Shown here in pieces: positions 1 to 13,282 of a DNA stretch of 64,000 nucleotides. The stretch is from assembly GCA_037039925.1 (NCBI GenBank), contig JAXRKP010000086.1:313501-377500 (forward strand), read 5' to 3'. This DNA is from Doris montereyensis. Lineage: Eukaryota > Mollusca > Gastropoda > Nudibranchia > Dorididae. A program made the position numbers and the translations under genes. Every line of letters begins with the position of its first letter. Position 1 is the first letter of the stretch. The notes below the pieces were generated by a model, which made no database searches, had not been told where the DNA came from, and saw only the letters and a program-made list of their open reading frames with translations.

Positions 1-531
1 AAATGAAAATTTCTGAGCAGTTACTCTGATGATTGCCAGAATTTAGGTACATTTTCTAAGCATTCGGATCTGCACTGTTTATTGTTTGTTTTTTTCTTTA
101 GACAAATCTTTCTGTAAAGAAAATTGTTATGCATTGACTTCCTTGATTTAATTGCATAGGATGTGAAATCTCCTTGATTACGCCTATGTACCTGAAAATA
201 GACAATTTATGCTACTTAAATGAGAACTATCTCTTACTTATAAAATAATTAAGTATATTTTCTCAAGTACCATATTCATATACTTCCAAAGTTTCATGTG
301 TTCTAATTAATGCTTGTAAATGGCTTTGTTTTTTTATTTTTCTGTTGTTTGATTTTATTGTGGTGTTGAAAACCCAATTGCTTATTTTATTGAAATTACA
401 TTATTGGCATATATTTCATCTAAGTTGGAAATGTTTGCTCCGTCAAAGCTTCTTTATTGCTTGATTTATATTACTGGGGAAATAGTTCTGTGCACGCATT
501 AAGAAGAAATAATATATGTTTGTATTTCTAG

Positions 532-661
532 TATGCCTGCTATGCCATTGGTAAAGATGTGCAAGCCATGAAGGCTGTGGTTGGTGAAGAGGCTTTGACA
601 GCGGAAGATTTGCTCTACGTTGAGTTCTTGTCAAAGTTTGAAAAGAATTTCATCTCACAAG
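532..661 (+). CDS. ATP6V1B: V-type H+-ATPase subunit B, penultimate coding exon (partial gene)
   Basis: This exon encodes part of the B subunit of the cytosolic V1 sector, the non-catalytic nucleotide-binding partner of subunit A in the proton pump of endosomes, lysosomes and plasma membranes. It reads [20 protein letters not shown], then [20 protein letters not shown] and ISQ. This is a near-invariant block in the C-terminal helical domain of animal B subunits. The acceptor AG is at 530-531 after a T-rich tract, and the donor GT follows at 662. The exon has 43 codons plus one base, which joins in phase to the exon at 1332. All earlier exons (roughly 400 residues of a usual ~500) lie left of the window. 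Identification rests on a long, specific match recognised by eye, so the family is near certain. Confidence 0.95.
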
Positions 662-1331
662 GTAAACATTATTAGTTTCTCATTAAATCCTTCAAATAGA
701 AGAATGTTTGTTTTTCTTTAAGAGTTACCAAATAACAGAGACTTTTTAAATATACAATGTTACCACCCCACCTCCACATTAAATGTGTAAATAGTTATTC
801 CTTGTTAGCATGCAGCGTATTTCTGTTTGTGTCTCATTTATCAAATCTATAGATGTACTAATGGAATAATACGTCTTAACAGCAATACTGCTAAAGACCA
901 TTCACTTTATGGAGATAGTCTGCCTTCTGATCTGACCCAATGACAAGGAAATCCACGAAGAAGACGATAACAGTTGTCTATAATATCAAAGCTGTGACTA
1001 ATTTCAAGGCTTTACATGTCAATTTTACACACACTTGCTAGTATTCTTAAAAATGCATCGGCTGCTTCAAGCTCTGAGAGAGGCAGCGCAGCACAGAATG
1101 ATCAGACAAACTTAGCTATTTTGAATACTGCTTGTCTTTTTGGAGTTTGTTTTCCCAGAGAAGGGGAATAAAAAAACAAAAAGGAAAATGCATTGTCTAT
1201 AGTTCAGGCTTATGTTATTACTTTATGAAGAACAATTAAGTGATTCTCAAATTTCACCTGCTATATTTATTTATTTATTATTTTTATTTAAAAAGAAAAG
1301 AAACTGAAATGATCGATTTTTTTCTCTTCAG

Positions 1332-1507
1332 GTTACTATGAAAAGCGCACAATCTTCGAGTCTTTGGATATTGGTTGGCAGCTGTTGCGTATCTTCCCCA
1401 AAGAAATGTTGAAGAGAATTCCAGAAGCCACCCTGATGAAATACTACCCAAGAGACTCTCAGGCCGCCAAGGAGACGGCAACCTCAGCAGAAGTTACTTC
1501 CCTTTAA
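1332..1507 (+). CDS. ATP6V1B: V-type H+-ATPase subunit B, last coding exon
   Basis: The exon follows a pyrimidine-rich acceptor (AG at 1330-1331). It continues the split glycine codon with [20 protein letters not shown] and then [20 protein letters not shown], the canonical C-terminus of V-ATPase B. The final [17 protein letters not shown] tail is variable between species. The stop TAA is at 1505-1507. Together with the exon at 532 it gives the last 101 residues, with no frame break. The intron between them (662-1331) is AT-rich and holds no feature I recognise. Confidence 0.95.
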
Positions 1508-4500
1508 ATTAACTTGTTTTAGCCACAACATTTCTCTAAGTGTTTAGTCCATAGTTGGTATTTGCTCCACCATTAGATATATTTGGTGTTAATAGGAATT
1601 TATTTTGTTTTTTCTCAGATCTATAAACCAAATGAGGACAGCTGGGTGGAGTGATTTATGTGTCGAAAATCACAATTCCTTAGATAAGATAAAATAACCT
1701 TTGTGATTTTGGGGGAATTTGTTATAGTCACAATTTGAACAAATTTGATGAACAAATGTCCTTTTCTGAAATAATATTATATGATACAAATTACATAGAA
1801 TAATAACAATCATGATGATTCCTACAGCGCATGGACAAATTAAGTGTATATTAGTTTTGGAATTATCAAGTCTTGAAGATACTAGTATGTTAATACATAA
1901 GTGACAGGGCATAGTGCTGCTCTGAACATAGAATATCCAGCTAATGATTATCATTTATTAGACCTCAGAAACTTAATGCAATCAGCATAAGAAAACAAAA
2001 ATAAATAGCTTCAAATTGATTTCAACCGAAGACCTCTTTTTTCAGTGCTTTGATATATATACAGTTTAAAGTTAATTTGTTTTATGGTCCATGCTCTTTC
2101 CTGAAGCTTTAGCTAAGTCTAAAAAAAATGTGCATTTTGCTTTGAATTCTTCTCTTCATCTAAACGTATTGATGACTTTTTGACATGTGGGACATTTTAT
2201 CTGGCTGTGAATAAATTTCAAAGGTACGATTGCTTTACTTCTTTCTTCTTGTCATTTTTCTTTTTTTCTTCTTCGTTTGGTTTTTTTAATACCGTTTCCT
2301 TTACGTTTTTTAGAGGAAGTTTATTGATTTATCTCACAGCTGTTTTTAGATAGTCTTTAAAGATGTGGTAGACTTCTTAGTGGGTGACTGATTTCATGAT
2401 GATATATTTTCCAGTTTGCACAGTTTGTACAACGTATTATTATAGCTTCACTTAAATTATACCAGGCTTGCCATCCCATTGGCTGAAAGAACAGTGTAGC
2501 ACTTCAAATTGCAATTGCGCAGGAAGAGAACTGAAGTGTTTCTCATTATTTCAACACACATAGTATCTTGAAAATTACTACATAATAATGATAAAAAAAG
2601 TGGATTGCTTTTAGTTTTTTAAACTACTTAAATCACTTTATTATGTACTTTCTATAAACTACACAAGGTGTATAATATCAATATAGCTGCTAAAATAAGA
2701 GGCGATATTGAAGCAACAATGTTTAGAAGAAACATCATGTGAAACAAGAGGTTTGGCTAACCAACCAATTTTATTGAGAAGAATAAAGAACTCAAACGTT
2801 TTTTTTTATTCAGTCTTCTCAAAGTTGATGGGAAGGCAGGTTTGCTGTTAATATCATCGCTTAAATCAGCTTTTTCAAACTTTTTGGTCCAATATGCATT
2901 CCTTTCCTCTAAGCAGAATAATAATATTTATAATCTCATATATTTTCATTCTCTGACTAGTGTGAAAGAGTATTCATCTGTACATAGACCATTGTGAATC
3001 TAAATATCATTTGAGATGCATGTATCACATTTTCATTAATTTGACAATAATATCACAGCTATCTGTGATCTTGTAGTGGCCACTTTGAAAGCCACAGAGA
3101 AAGCTTGTAAGAGGTAAATGAGGAACACGTGTGCTTGACATTGTCAATGACAATAAGGAAATCAAGAGTGTCTTGTGTAAGTTTGGTGGTGTTGATTTAT
3201 GTAAATTGCCTCGATGTGATTTGACAGTTAAGACCTTGGGGATTTTAGTGAGGCACTAAACATTCCATCCCTCTTATCAGATTGACACAGATGTCTATGT
3301 TATCAAATGAAAGTTTGACATACTTGCATCTTTAATGCCTTTCTGTAAGAAGGATCCGGTAAGCTCGCTCATTAGTTTAGTTTAAATGTTTTGTAATTTT
3401 ATTCCAGTCTTTTCCTATTGTGATGAATATTTATAAGAAATGAGAAGAATAAACTAATTATTTTGATGTGTGCAAACTTATGAATGCTGTTGTACTGACC
3501 AACTGATGGCTGTATGAAATGCATTAGTTATACCTCATGCTGAGTTGGGGGCACAGCTGATAGGTCCTACTTCTTTCCTATATCTTTTTTACACCTGTCT
3601 CCCATCTTGCTGTTTCTCTTCTCAATTCACAGAGGTCACCACTACTGACGGATGGAGTAAATTCCAATGAATCATTGAGTTGCCGGGCTTCTTGATGTAT
3701 TTGTGTGAGAAATTTTTGAGTGGACTTTTTGTATGTTTCCAATTTATTTTTTCTTAACCTACTGTTGGTGTTACTGTCTTGTTTTGATGTAATTATGAAA
3801 CGTCATTAAACCAGATTTTAAACTGACGTTTTTGTCTTAAATTTAGTGCCATTGTTTTGTGGTTAATGTATATTTCATGCTCCCTTGGTGTATTTATTTA
3901 TGAGCTAAACATTTTCTTGTAAGGGGAAAAAGCAAGGGGAATTGTTAAGTATTCAGCTTACGAGTGCACTCGTGTCAAAGCTAGCAGAAAAGATGACACA
4001 TTATTAATATTTGTGACTGGTTGTTGGAAGACACTATGACTGGTATTGGCATTATTTAAACACAAATTTCCTTGAGACTTAATTTTCTAGTCAAGTGTTA
4101 TGAGATCATAACCCCTTACCAGGCCAGTGCTAAGTTCTAAGCTTTTACTTCTAAATGAAACTTGTGTGTCTGTTAACTGTAATAGAAGTCAAGGTATTTT
4201 TTATTATGGACGTCAAGGTATTCATTGACACCAGTGTCATATTTAGCGTAATTGTATGTTATTTGTGACAAGATGGGATATGTACACGTGCACATTTTTG
4301 GGATATCATTAAATTAAATGTACCATTTTGTTTTGTGTGATTTGAGTAATCAAGTGTTGGATTTTTATTTCATATCTCTAAAATATTCTATCACATCACT
4401 GTAACTTGTAACCAGACTTGATAACGTGAATATTTCTGTTAGACTTCATGTATAGATGTATGTAGTGTCGATAACGTTTTCAATAAAATTTATGTATTCA
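1508..4500 (+). other. Probable 3'UTR of the V-ATPase B gene
   Basis: About 3 kb of AT-rich DNA with no coding exon on either strand follows the stop. Candidate AATAAA signals are at 2210-2215, 3448-3453 and 4482-4487. The last two are followed by T/GT-rich sequence, so alternative polyadenylation is plausible. A copy of a dispersed repeat (here called family D) lies at about 3541-3650. The 3' limit is inferred from the signals, not from transcript data. Confidence 0.5.
4482..4487 (+). terminator. Candidate distal poly(A) signal AATAAA
   Basis: This is a canonical hexamer about 3 kb past the V-ATPase B stop codon, followed within 30 bases by a T/GT-rich stretch typical of a cleavage region. 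Two proximal AATAAA hexamers also exist, so which one is used is unknown. Confidence 0.4.
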
Positions 4501-4639
4501 GATCATTCTTCAAGTGTTTTTCTAGTTCTAGTATGGATGAAATTTGTTTAATGAATGAATGAATGATATTATGTATAGCTACGAATGCAGTAGCAGACTC
4601 CTGTTGTAAAAAGGATTCCATCCACTCCTGAGTCAAAAT

Positions 4640-5115
4640 TATTTTTTTAAACAATTTCTCCACTGTTTACAGGGCAGTCTGGGCAAAATAAAAAACCCAG
4701 AAATCATCTTATTATTCTTAGTTGTGGATGCGGATAAATCAAACATTAAGATAAAAGCCTAGTCTTGGCAATCATATGACTGTCCTTTTCCTCGTAATTT
4801 GCACTCAGATTAGATCACCATGTATGGTGGATAGATATGTCAATGAAACAAATAGCTGCAACAAAATAAGTGTGACATGAGATGTGAGACGAGAGAAAGG
4901 AAAGGCTGCACCCCTCCAAGTCCACATAGACTAGGGATCGACATGTCCCATCAGACACGGACGATCAAAAAGCAGGCTTGTGTGCAAATCATAACATCTC
5001 TGTGCATATTAAAGATCCCATGGTTGTTTACAGGACTATCCAGGTAATATTTTAAATCCTCCCAAAACCTACAACTACAAGATCACCTTAGATGTGGATG
5101 TGGGTAAAACCAAAT
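4640..5115 (+). repeat. Two 3' fragments of SINE family B
   Basis: Segments at about 4655-4745 and 5010-5110 share the motif gtttacagggcagtctgg / gtttacaggactatccagg. Both also share a 3' end resembling cacatcacctta...gttgtggatgtgggtaaaatcaaa. The same ending occurs in family B copies at 43.5, 54.2, 58.4 and 59.4 kb. The tRNA-like 5' part is missing in both fragments. Confidence 0.5.
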
Positions 5116-8105
5116 GTTAAAAATCAACTCAGTTGGTTAGTCTTGTTATTTTCCCTTTGTTCAAATTTCTCATATATTGAAATATTGGTTGTTGGTTCTA
5201 ATTTATTGACCTGAACCCAGTGAACTTAAGTCAGCTTCACTGTAATTATTTTAATATCCTTTAAATTTTCTGTTGACCAGTTCATAAATGTCGAAATAAG
5301 ACTAAAATAAAATTTCAATCCACTCATCATTAGATCTTGTCAGTTGTAGTTTCCTGAACAAAGGATAATGATAAGAAAAAAACGTACAAAAGAAATTTAA
5401 AAATAAAGAAATAGCAAAGCCATGGACTCAACAAGAAACGTTTTTTTTTTTTTTTCTCACATTGCATGTACAAGAGAACACATTCACCATAAACAGGAAT
5501 CCAGCTCCTGACTCAAGACAGTCCCAAAGTTTCTAGAAACAAAATCAAAGCACAAGTGATGACCTGATTGAAAATAAATGGTATCATATCAAGTGTTTTG
5601 TTTTCTTTACACTTTTTTGTTTAAATTAAGTAAATCCTTTAAATGTATCCACAAATGTAACAAAAGCTATACCCAATTCTTTGTCCCGTTTTAAACATTT
5701 AAATTTAAAAAATTCTACAGTGAATTCCACCATAAGGCTTCTAAATTGCCTAAGAAATGCATGAAAATAATATATTTATTTTATTGATATGGAAAGAATT
5801 TAAATGAAAATATTGAAAGTTTTAAAAAACTTGATATTTTGATAGTATGTGGTTATGTGTCTCTCATAACATGAAAATGTTACTACCAAATGGCATAAAT
5901 ATGTGCTTTAATCTAACACCTGATTTGTCATCAAATTGCAACTACACATAAAATGAACAATATTATATATGAAAACAAACTTGTGGTCGATTTGAACAAA
6001 AAGATATTGAGACTTAATCTATGTCCCCATTCCACCCCCGTTCATTTATTATTGCACAAAATATCTCTATCAATTTCTAATATATTTTTCTATCACAGTA
6101 AAAAGAATGTATTAAAGAAAGCAGTTTTACAAAGTCAAATTTGCTGTCACAAACAAGCGCAAATTGTCAAGATTTATAAAAAAAATTGTATAAGTATTTA
6201 AGTAAAAGTAAAAGACAATAATTTCCATCTCTTTTTAAATCGGCAAATACATGTAGTTCATCAAAACAGATTGAAGCAGGGAAGAAATTGAAATAAAATA
6301 ACGTCATCTTAAGACTTTAGACTAGAGTTTTATTTTAGGTATAAATTTCATTAACATTTAAAACATGTGGGGACTGAGGGCAACAAAAGACAAGAAAGTA
6401 AAATTGTTGGATAATAAAAACAGGAATTCTTCTCATTCACTTTTTTTTTATACTTTCCATGATGAAAATCTAAAAAAATATAGACGAAAGAGAACAAAAA
6501 CAAACCAACATGGCACAGTAAAATACTTTGGTGTTCAGTGTAAGGGCAGTCATGCAAAAGAAATACCACAAGAGGGTAATAGTAATAATAATAATAATAT
6601 GTAAACTTTCTGCATCTAATTCTAATGAATCAACGATAATGCCCAAAACAACATGTTAAGCTGGACGATCCAATTGTAACACACTTATTATATCAAAGAA
6701 ATATACAACGGGAATTTTTAAGAATGGTAAATCAACCAAAGATACATAGATACACCCAATGAGTGCTGGTGATACATTCTTTTGTGTGCTTTTCTAGTTT
6801 TTAGTAGTGCATTTTGCTACTTTTGTGACTTGCTATTCAAATTTTATTGAGTCATTCAAATTCAATTATTATTTTCAAAACTTCACTTCCAGGTTGCACG
6901 CACATTAAAAAAAAAGTTGTTATTCAAAAGGAAAATATTATAATTATTGTTTAAAACATCAGAAACCAAATGTTTCTTTCTTTCAGTGATTTGGACATTT
7001 AATATGATAGAATTGTCAAAACAAGGGACCTATTATTAGATCTATATTAATGAAATAAGGATCATCAAAAATGTAAGTGTTTTTACCCGATCAATTGTAT
7101 TTATTAATACATGTATACAAATATTATCTCAGGATAAATCAAAACAAAACACCAAAATGAAAGACGCATAAAATAATAACATTTTTATTAATAACTAAAA
7201 GAAAAAAGCTGGAACTACCAGTTGCACCCAAATGAGTGCTTGATCTTGTTCACCTAAGGAGATTGGGGGAGGGGGTCTGCCCAGAATTTTTTTAGTCTAG
7301 ACAGAGATTAAAGAATTCACGAATTAAATTAAATGATGGAAATTAAATCCATAAATCTCATATGAATCCAATTTACCTACATCATTATACTGTTTCCCTC
7401 CCCTCCCCCCATGTACATGTATCTCACTCCAAAGATCTTATTTCCTATTTTTTCACTGTTCGTAATGGGAACAATAAATCGTGACCACATACAGACAAGA
7501 CATGGTGAACACACAGAGACTTCATAGTAAGTCAATCTCCTGTGTCATATTCCTTGTTTGTTGATCAGAATTAAGCATTGGGAATGTGTAGTTTCTTATG
7601 AGAAAAAAACACCTCTAGTTACTTAATGACCAATTCTGCAGAGATAATAAATGTGACCTTCATGTATATAATATGATTTCATTGAAAAATAAATAGAAAG
7701 ACACAAAAATAAAAAAGAACACAAAATCGTGAAATCAAACGAAGTGGGTTCACAAGAAAAATGGGATGGAAAGGTGATGCTATATTGTTCAATATCTAGT
7801 TAGCAATACATGATTGGAATATTACATGAATAAAAAGTATGATTGAAATATTCCTCATCACTACATATCTATTTATCTAAATAGATATGAATAGATACAA
7901 TTAGTTGATGTATACCATCAACAATTTGCCAAAAACTTACCTCAACAAACTCCTACTAATTCCTTATGACCAATCAATAGATCCAACCTGCTATTTAAAA
8001 TAACACCCCCCCCAAAAAAATATTTTTTAATAAAAAAATAAAACAAACCATTTCCGCTATTAAAATATATCGAAAGAAAACAAAACCCAAAGCAATATTG
8101 CATAC
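5116..8105. other. AT-rich intergenic DNA, no supported gene
   Basis: I see no exon with both coding character and splice signals. Open frames at 5953-6201, 6351-6604 and 7942-8166 have low-complexity, A/T-driven composition. The stretch could include 3'UTR sequence of the candidate minus-strand exon at 8106-8229, because an acceptor-like CTCAG on the minus strand near 6376 would read into a short Cys-rich tail and a stop. That link is speculative. Confidence 0.5.
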
Positions 8106-8229
8106 CTTGGTAAGCTGGAAACTGAGCTACCATTCCATTACATTTAGTACGGCTGAGCCCATCCATTATCTGGTGATGCTCAGACTCAAATTTAGAGTTA
8201 TAGCTACGACAGACACAGGGTGCTTATCT
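8106..8229 (-). CDS. Candidate exon of an unrecognised minus-strand gene
   Basis: Read on the minus strand, an acceptor-like TTTTTAG precedes an open segment reading APCVCRSYNSKFESEHHQIM then DGLSRTKCNGMVAQFPAYQ. It ends in CAAG followed by a good donor GTATGC. The composition (three Cys, mixed charged and polar residues) is unlike the AT-driven frames around it. The first codons depend on which AG is used, because an in-frame TAA lies directly after the first AG; a second AG five bases on avoids it. I do not recognise the protein and found no certain partner exon. It could be chance. Confidence 0.25.
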
Positions 8230-9400
8230 AAAAATTACAAATATGTAAAAAGCCGTTCACAAGTAATTTGCCTTAAAATTAACCAAAGGAAACTGAAAAT
8301 CATACTATTCATACATGTACAAAGTTTAGCAGATCAGCAACACAAAGTCTCTTAAAAATGATTTCACATTAAATTACATCATGTTTGATTGGGGGTTGGA
8401 AAATAAAACATACAGAAAGTGTGTATATATTTATATTCATAAAATGATTTTTTTCCAGTGGAGACAAACCGATGAAAGCCATCGAACAAAAGCAAACACA
8501 TTCATGCTTACATATATAAATGGTCATCATTCATGTATAGGAATTCGCTTGAACACATTTTAATATCAAGGTAAAATTTGTGTCAATAATCACAATAAAA
8601 ATATTTCTTTTTTAATTAATCTGTTTCAATCACAAAATAATAATTGACAGTAATGCCAAAATTTCAACAACAAATATTGTTTTTTAAAAAAAAAGGAAAA
8701 AGATCACAGACGTCAGTATACAAATATTAAAAGTCTTCTTTCAGCAAAGGGCAGAATAATTGAAACAACAAGAAGATGGCTTAATCATGCTGCTAATCAG
8801 ATTTGTTTTTTCTTATGCACTTTTAGCTACAACTACATTTACCATTTTGAAAGCCTCAATCACAATGTCAACTCAAAGAACAACAAATACATTTGTACAT
8901 AGTTTATCATTTATCTAACTAACACAACGTCTCAATCATAATATAAACTCAAAGAACAACAAAGACATAGTTTATTACATGTGTATTTATCTGACTTCAA
9001 ACCCTCAGTCATAAAGTGAGTTTAGAATAAACAAAAAACACATGGTTTGTACTTAGAGCCAGAGCCGTAATACCATTTTCATACAAATTCCAAAGGACTT
9101 AATTTGTAGTTTTTGCTCAATTATCAAAACAAAGTCTTCCTGTTTCCGTACTTTGCATTATATCTTCCGATTTGACTTTCTCCTATCTCTCAGTCCCCTC
9201 TTCTATCCTTATTCCTATTCGTTCCTCCATCATTAATGTTAAATTCCTCTCTATCTAGCTTTCTCACATTTCCAGTATTGTTTTGTTTTCTTTCTTCCCT
9301 GTCTCGTTTTCCTCCCCTTTATGTTTACACCTCTTTGCTTGTCTCTCTTGTCTTTTTTCATGTTCTCCTGACACAGTGATTTATCTTCTTCTTCTTCAAA
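8230..9400. other. AT-rich intergenic DNA
   Basis: No gene or clear repeat was recognised. Between about 8830 and 9010 the motif ctcaatcac/ataa...aactcaaagaacaacaaa is present twice, suggesting a small local duplication. A T/C-rich tract at about 9170-9400 has no coding signal. Confidence 0.4.
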
Positions 9401-9404
9401 ATGG

Positions 9405-9560
9405 GACATGAGTCATTTGAGCTCTGAGAGAGCCCTTGAAATGACGACAAAGTCACTTACAGAGTCAACTGGCTCCGTGATCAGTTGTGGGTCCTGCAGC
9501 TCAATTCTTCGGCGAGTGGGGACCCAATAACATTGGGTAAAGAAAAACAATGATGTATCA
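9405..9560 (-). repeat. Possible retroelement tail with a protein-like frame
   Basis: On the minus strand a frame reads TQCYWVPTRRRIELQDPQLI and then TEPVDSVSDFVVISRALSEL, ending in a stop. It is followed by a short (GAA)n tract near 9390, like the tail of a non-LTR element. The start overlaps the palindrome acccaatgttattgggt at 9522-9538. No splice acceptor is obvious. I do not recognise the family; it could be a repeat tail or a gene fragment. Confidence 0.3.
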
Positions 9561-10850
9561 AGAGCTTGCAGTTCATTCGAATGGTCTGTTGTGTGACAAA
9601 GGGTTGACTTTGACCAGTGATGGCAATGTATCTTAATCGAGTTACAATCTTTTATAATTAATTTTACTTTTTACTTCACTGCGGTACATTAACAATGCTA
9701 AAATATATTCTTTTGCATTTTAAGTCCTTGACTGAAATGTTGACTCAACAGATTATTTCAAATTTTAAATTGTTTAGCTCAGGGATGGATGTTAAACATG
9801 TATAAGATCACATATAAAGGATTCTTTATTATTTCTTAATAGTTTTTGATCCTACATTTTAGCCATGATTTCTTCTCCTTCATAATAACTGACCAACTCA
9901 ATTCTTGAGTATTACTGTCAGCGTGCATATTTTAATTTAACCCAAAAATATCTATCCAATCTTGATTTGTGTGGCATAAGTTAAGAGTTATGCTCTCAAG
10001 CCACAACTCTAAAACATATGTGTGGACAGGTGAAATAAAACTACTTCCTGTAACAACTAAAATGAATAGCATATGAATATAACCGCTTCATATCTTGAAC
10101 AATTTTTTTCTTTATGGCGAAAGATGTTGAAGAAATAACAGTGCTTAAAACCATGTAACAAGCAAATTCATTAAAAATCCGTTTTCAAGATTTTACATAT
10201 ATCACTGAGATTAAAAGTACAAGTAAAAATACCACACCTTCACCTCGCTTTCTCAAAAAAATTTATACAAAAACTTATTTCAAAAACCCCTTAAAGACTT
10301 GGCCCACTCCCATCCTGACAACCCCTCTAAAAACAAAACCCAACCTTGTTCCTGCGAGGCTTCAGAACATTAATTATTCACTTCATTATTTTCATGTCCT
10401 TATTCTTCACTTCCGACATGCCCCATGCCTCACTGTTTGTCTTTACACAAATACCAAGAATGACATGACCTGATATTATGGGCATTAGAAATGTGTTTAT
10501 ATACTGTAATATGTATAATAAAGAAAAACAAAGACTGATGATAAAAAAACTGTTCAAAGTTGGAAGTGACCATGACGGCCGGAACGTATTGGGTATCACA
10601 ACTCTTCTCATGGTGGATAACACTCAACTACAGCATGGGCAAGATGGTAGAGAATGGGACAAAGAAAAGTTTACCATCAGGCAAAGCAAGTTTTACAATC
10701 ATACAAAGCAACATTTTTTTGTTATAGTCAGACAAAGTAAGTTTTTACAGTGAAGAAAAAGCAAGTTTTACAATCAAATTAAAGCAAGAGATTTTTTAAA
10801 AAATGCATGTAAGCAACGAGTTAGATTTCGTTTTTTTTGCTTTATTGAAA
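9561..10850. other. Intergenic DNA without recognised features
   Basis: AT-rich sequence. The frames at 10378-10627 on both strands overlap each other and lack codon structure or splice sites. Nothing here supports a gene. Confidence 0.45.
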
Positions 10851-10854
10851 TTTT

Positions 10855-10985
10855 CCCGTGACACATGCGCATTGATCTCAAGGGGAATTGAGAGGAAACA
10901 GCAAGAGGAAAGTATAAGGGTGACAGGAAAGAAGTAAGACCTACCACATCACCCATCAAACGCCCAAGCATTGGTTAGAAGGGGC
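10855..10985 (-). repeat. Dispersed repeat family D, minus copy
   Basis: The reverse complement contains GGTAGGTCTTACTTCTTTCC, then CTCTTGCTGTTTCC and a TTGAGATCA-like end. This matches in order the copies at about 3541, 12240, 42310 and 56070. It is probably a SINE or MITE body. Confidence 0.45.
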
Positions 10986-11239
10986 AATAACACTATACAT
11001 GTACATTAAAAAAACCAAAACAATGAAAAGCAGAAAAAACCCCGGAACAAATCCAAACAATTGATTGGAGAAATAATCAAACACACAAAGAAACAAAGCA
11101 TATCCTTACACAAATATAGTACAAAGAAAAGAAAACAACAAAAGGATGATTTTCTAAATTGCACGGCGTGTCTTACATGATATAATACACCAAATTCATG
11201 TTACCAAACAAGGAATCTTTAACTATACAATATAACATA

Positions 11240-12120
11240 AAAATTTCAATTTCAATTTCATTTTCAATCATCTTTATTGATCCTTTAAAAAAAAGGAAAT
11301 TATACTTGTGTTATCACAATTTCCGTTTGAAAAATAAAAGCATACATCAATGCATTCAAATTAACAACAAATTTGACTTAGTTAATCATTAAATGTTAAA
11401 ATTTTAAGAGAAGTATACAAAAATTCAAAGGTGGGTAAATAAATAGTGCGGTGAAACAATATACATAAAAAAAAAAATTAAAATTAAAAAAGATAGAATA
11501 ATTATAGACAAATCAGTTTAGCTTCATACACATTCATTAACTTATCATAAATCATTCATTCACCATCCACCAATTTACATTTCTTAAACATTGTGAGGAA
11601 AATGCCATCGTGCTTTCAAAGGTATGGTCAAACTTTCGTATGGCGCTTGGAAGAAAAGATCTAAAATATCTCAAGTGCGGGATTTTAAATGTATAAGTCC
11701 GACCGCTTCTACTACTTGTTTTGGGTATGGAGAAAGAGGTGGGTGTTGTCTTTAAGTATACTCTTGAGTTTGATCATGCATTGAATCTCATACAGATCTT
11801 CAAAGTTCTCCGGCTCTACATCATTTATGAGTTTCCCTATGTGTTTCAGTGTCCTATTAAATTACTTCTTTTCACTTTCTCTTGTATTTCTTCCCCATGC
11901 AGTTATACTAAACATAATAATACTCTTTATGTAAGCTTGATGGAAAAGTCTTATTCGAGTGTTGTCAATTTGAAACTTTTAAAGCTTCCTCATAAAATAC
12001 ATTCTTTTGTTCACGTTCTTTAAAACTTTATTTGACTGTTTTTAATTATTCTAGCTTTTCGTAAAAAATTATGCCAAGATATTTTTGTGAGATATATAAA
12101 AATGATCTACAGCCTGATAT
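11240..12120 (-). mobile_element. 3' part of a non-LTR retrotransposon (copy 1)
   Basis: On the minus strand, separate frames give pieces typical of the C-terminus of a LINE ORF2: LFHQAYIKSIIMFSITAWGR, IGKLINDVEPENFEDLYEIQ, KLKSILKDNTH and FRSFLPSAIRKFDHTF. The 3' end reads CAATTTCC..AAAGGATCAATAAAG and closes with short ATTGAAA repeats. Several stops and frame changes show it is dead. The 3' half is shared with a second copy at 27.05 kb in the same orientation. Confidence 0.65.
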
Positions 12121-12234
12121 TTTACAAAACATGTGAGTTTTCTCTCATCAAAACTCAGATAATCAGTATACTAGTGATAAATGAAACATAAGTTTGTTTG
12201 TTTTGTTTAACCCCCCCCCCCCCACTATCATATC

Positions 12235-12385
12235 CTGTGATCTTAGTGCTAACTAAAGGGAAACAGTAAGATGAAAGATAAATGAAGAGTAAAAAAGTTA
12301 CATGAAAGAAATAGGACCTACCACCAGCATCTTCCCACGACCCATTAAGACAAGTGTTTTAGCACAATCCCATTGACATTTTTTT
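12235..12385 (-). repeat. Dispersed repeat family D, minus copy next to a poly-C run
   Basis: The reverse complement shows GGTGGTAGGTCCTATTTCTT and CATCTTACTGTTTCCC, in the same order as the other family D copies. A run of 14 C at about 12211-12224 lies just beside it. Confidence 0.4.
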
Positions 12386-13282
12386 AAAGATCACAATTTT
12401 ACTGAAGTTGGTCAAATACTAACTGGTACACGCATGAATTTGCTGATCGTCTTGAGCATCACAATTGGGGAAATAACTAACGTCAAATCAAAAGGAACAA
12501 AACATTCCACCGATAGTAATGATAGTTTACCAATAATTCGTATTCAAAAAGAAGAATGTCCTTTAAGATCAATTGTTCATCTATCTCTCTCATTTTTTTT
12601 TTACAGCCTGAAAAATACACGGTAACAAATGTATTCACAGCTTCAAAGACACAAAACAAGAATAAAGCTATACAGACTGAATATCACATTGTATGTCTGT
12701 AAAAAACAACTTTCAGATTTTTTGCGTCCTGTTTTCACAATTATGACGAACAAATTTTTTTTTTTACATTTTTTCTTTTACACAGAAACCTTTGTCAAGC
12801 ATGTCTCTAAGGAAACCTGACAAGAGACCTGGTGAGAATTTTACAAAGTTGAAGAGAATCAGAATCAGCTGGGAGTTCAGTGCCTCTTTCTCCACAACAT
12901 TAAGTAGTTTTTACTTGAAGTTGCTTAACAATATTAATTTTACGATAGGAAATGTCTCCACATTTTGCAGTGACACTTTTAAAACAGCAGTGGGATTCTA
13001 AAGAAAAATTTTTCAAAATGTTTAATTCAATTACTATTTACAAAAACTTTAAGTGAGCCATATCATTAAACGTAATATCAGAGACCTTCCAAAAATAACT
13101 AAATCCTTTTGCTTCAGTCAAACTCATCAGTAAAGGTATTAATAAAAAATACATGAAAACTTGACACGGTGAGTCTATTTACACATGTTACAACAATCAT
13201 TAAAAATTTGTGAAACAATATTAAACCCGATATTTAATTAATCAACTTTACAACAACAAAAAGAAAAGAAGAAAAGAATACG
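12386..13282. other. Intergenic DNA, no gene seen
   Basis: Three short plus-strand frames (12434, 12629, 12792) overlap in different phases and have no homology I recognise. Nothing else is supported. Confidence 0.45.
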
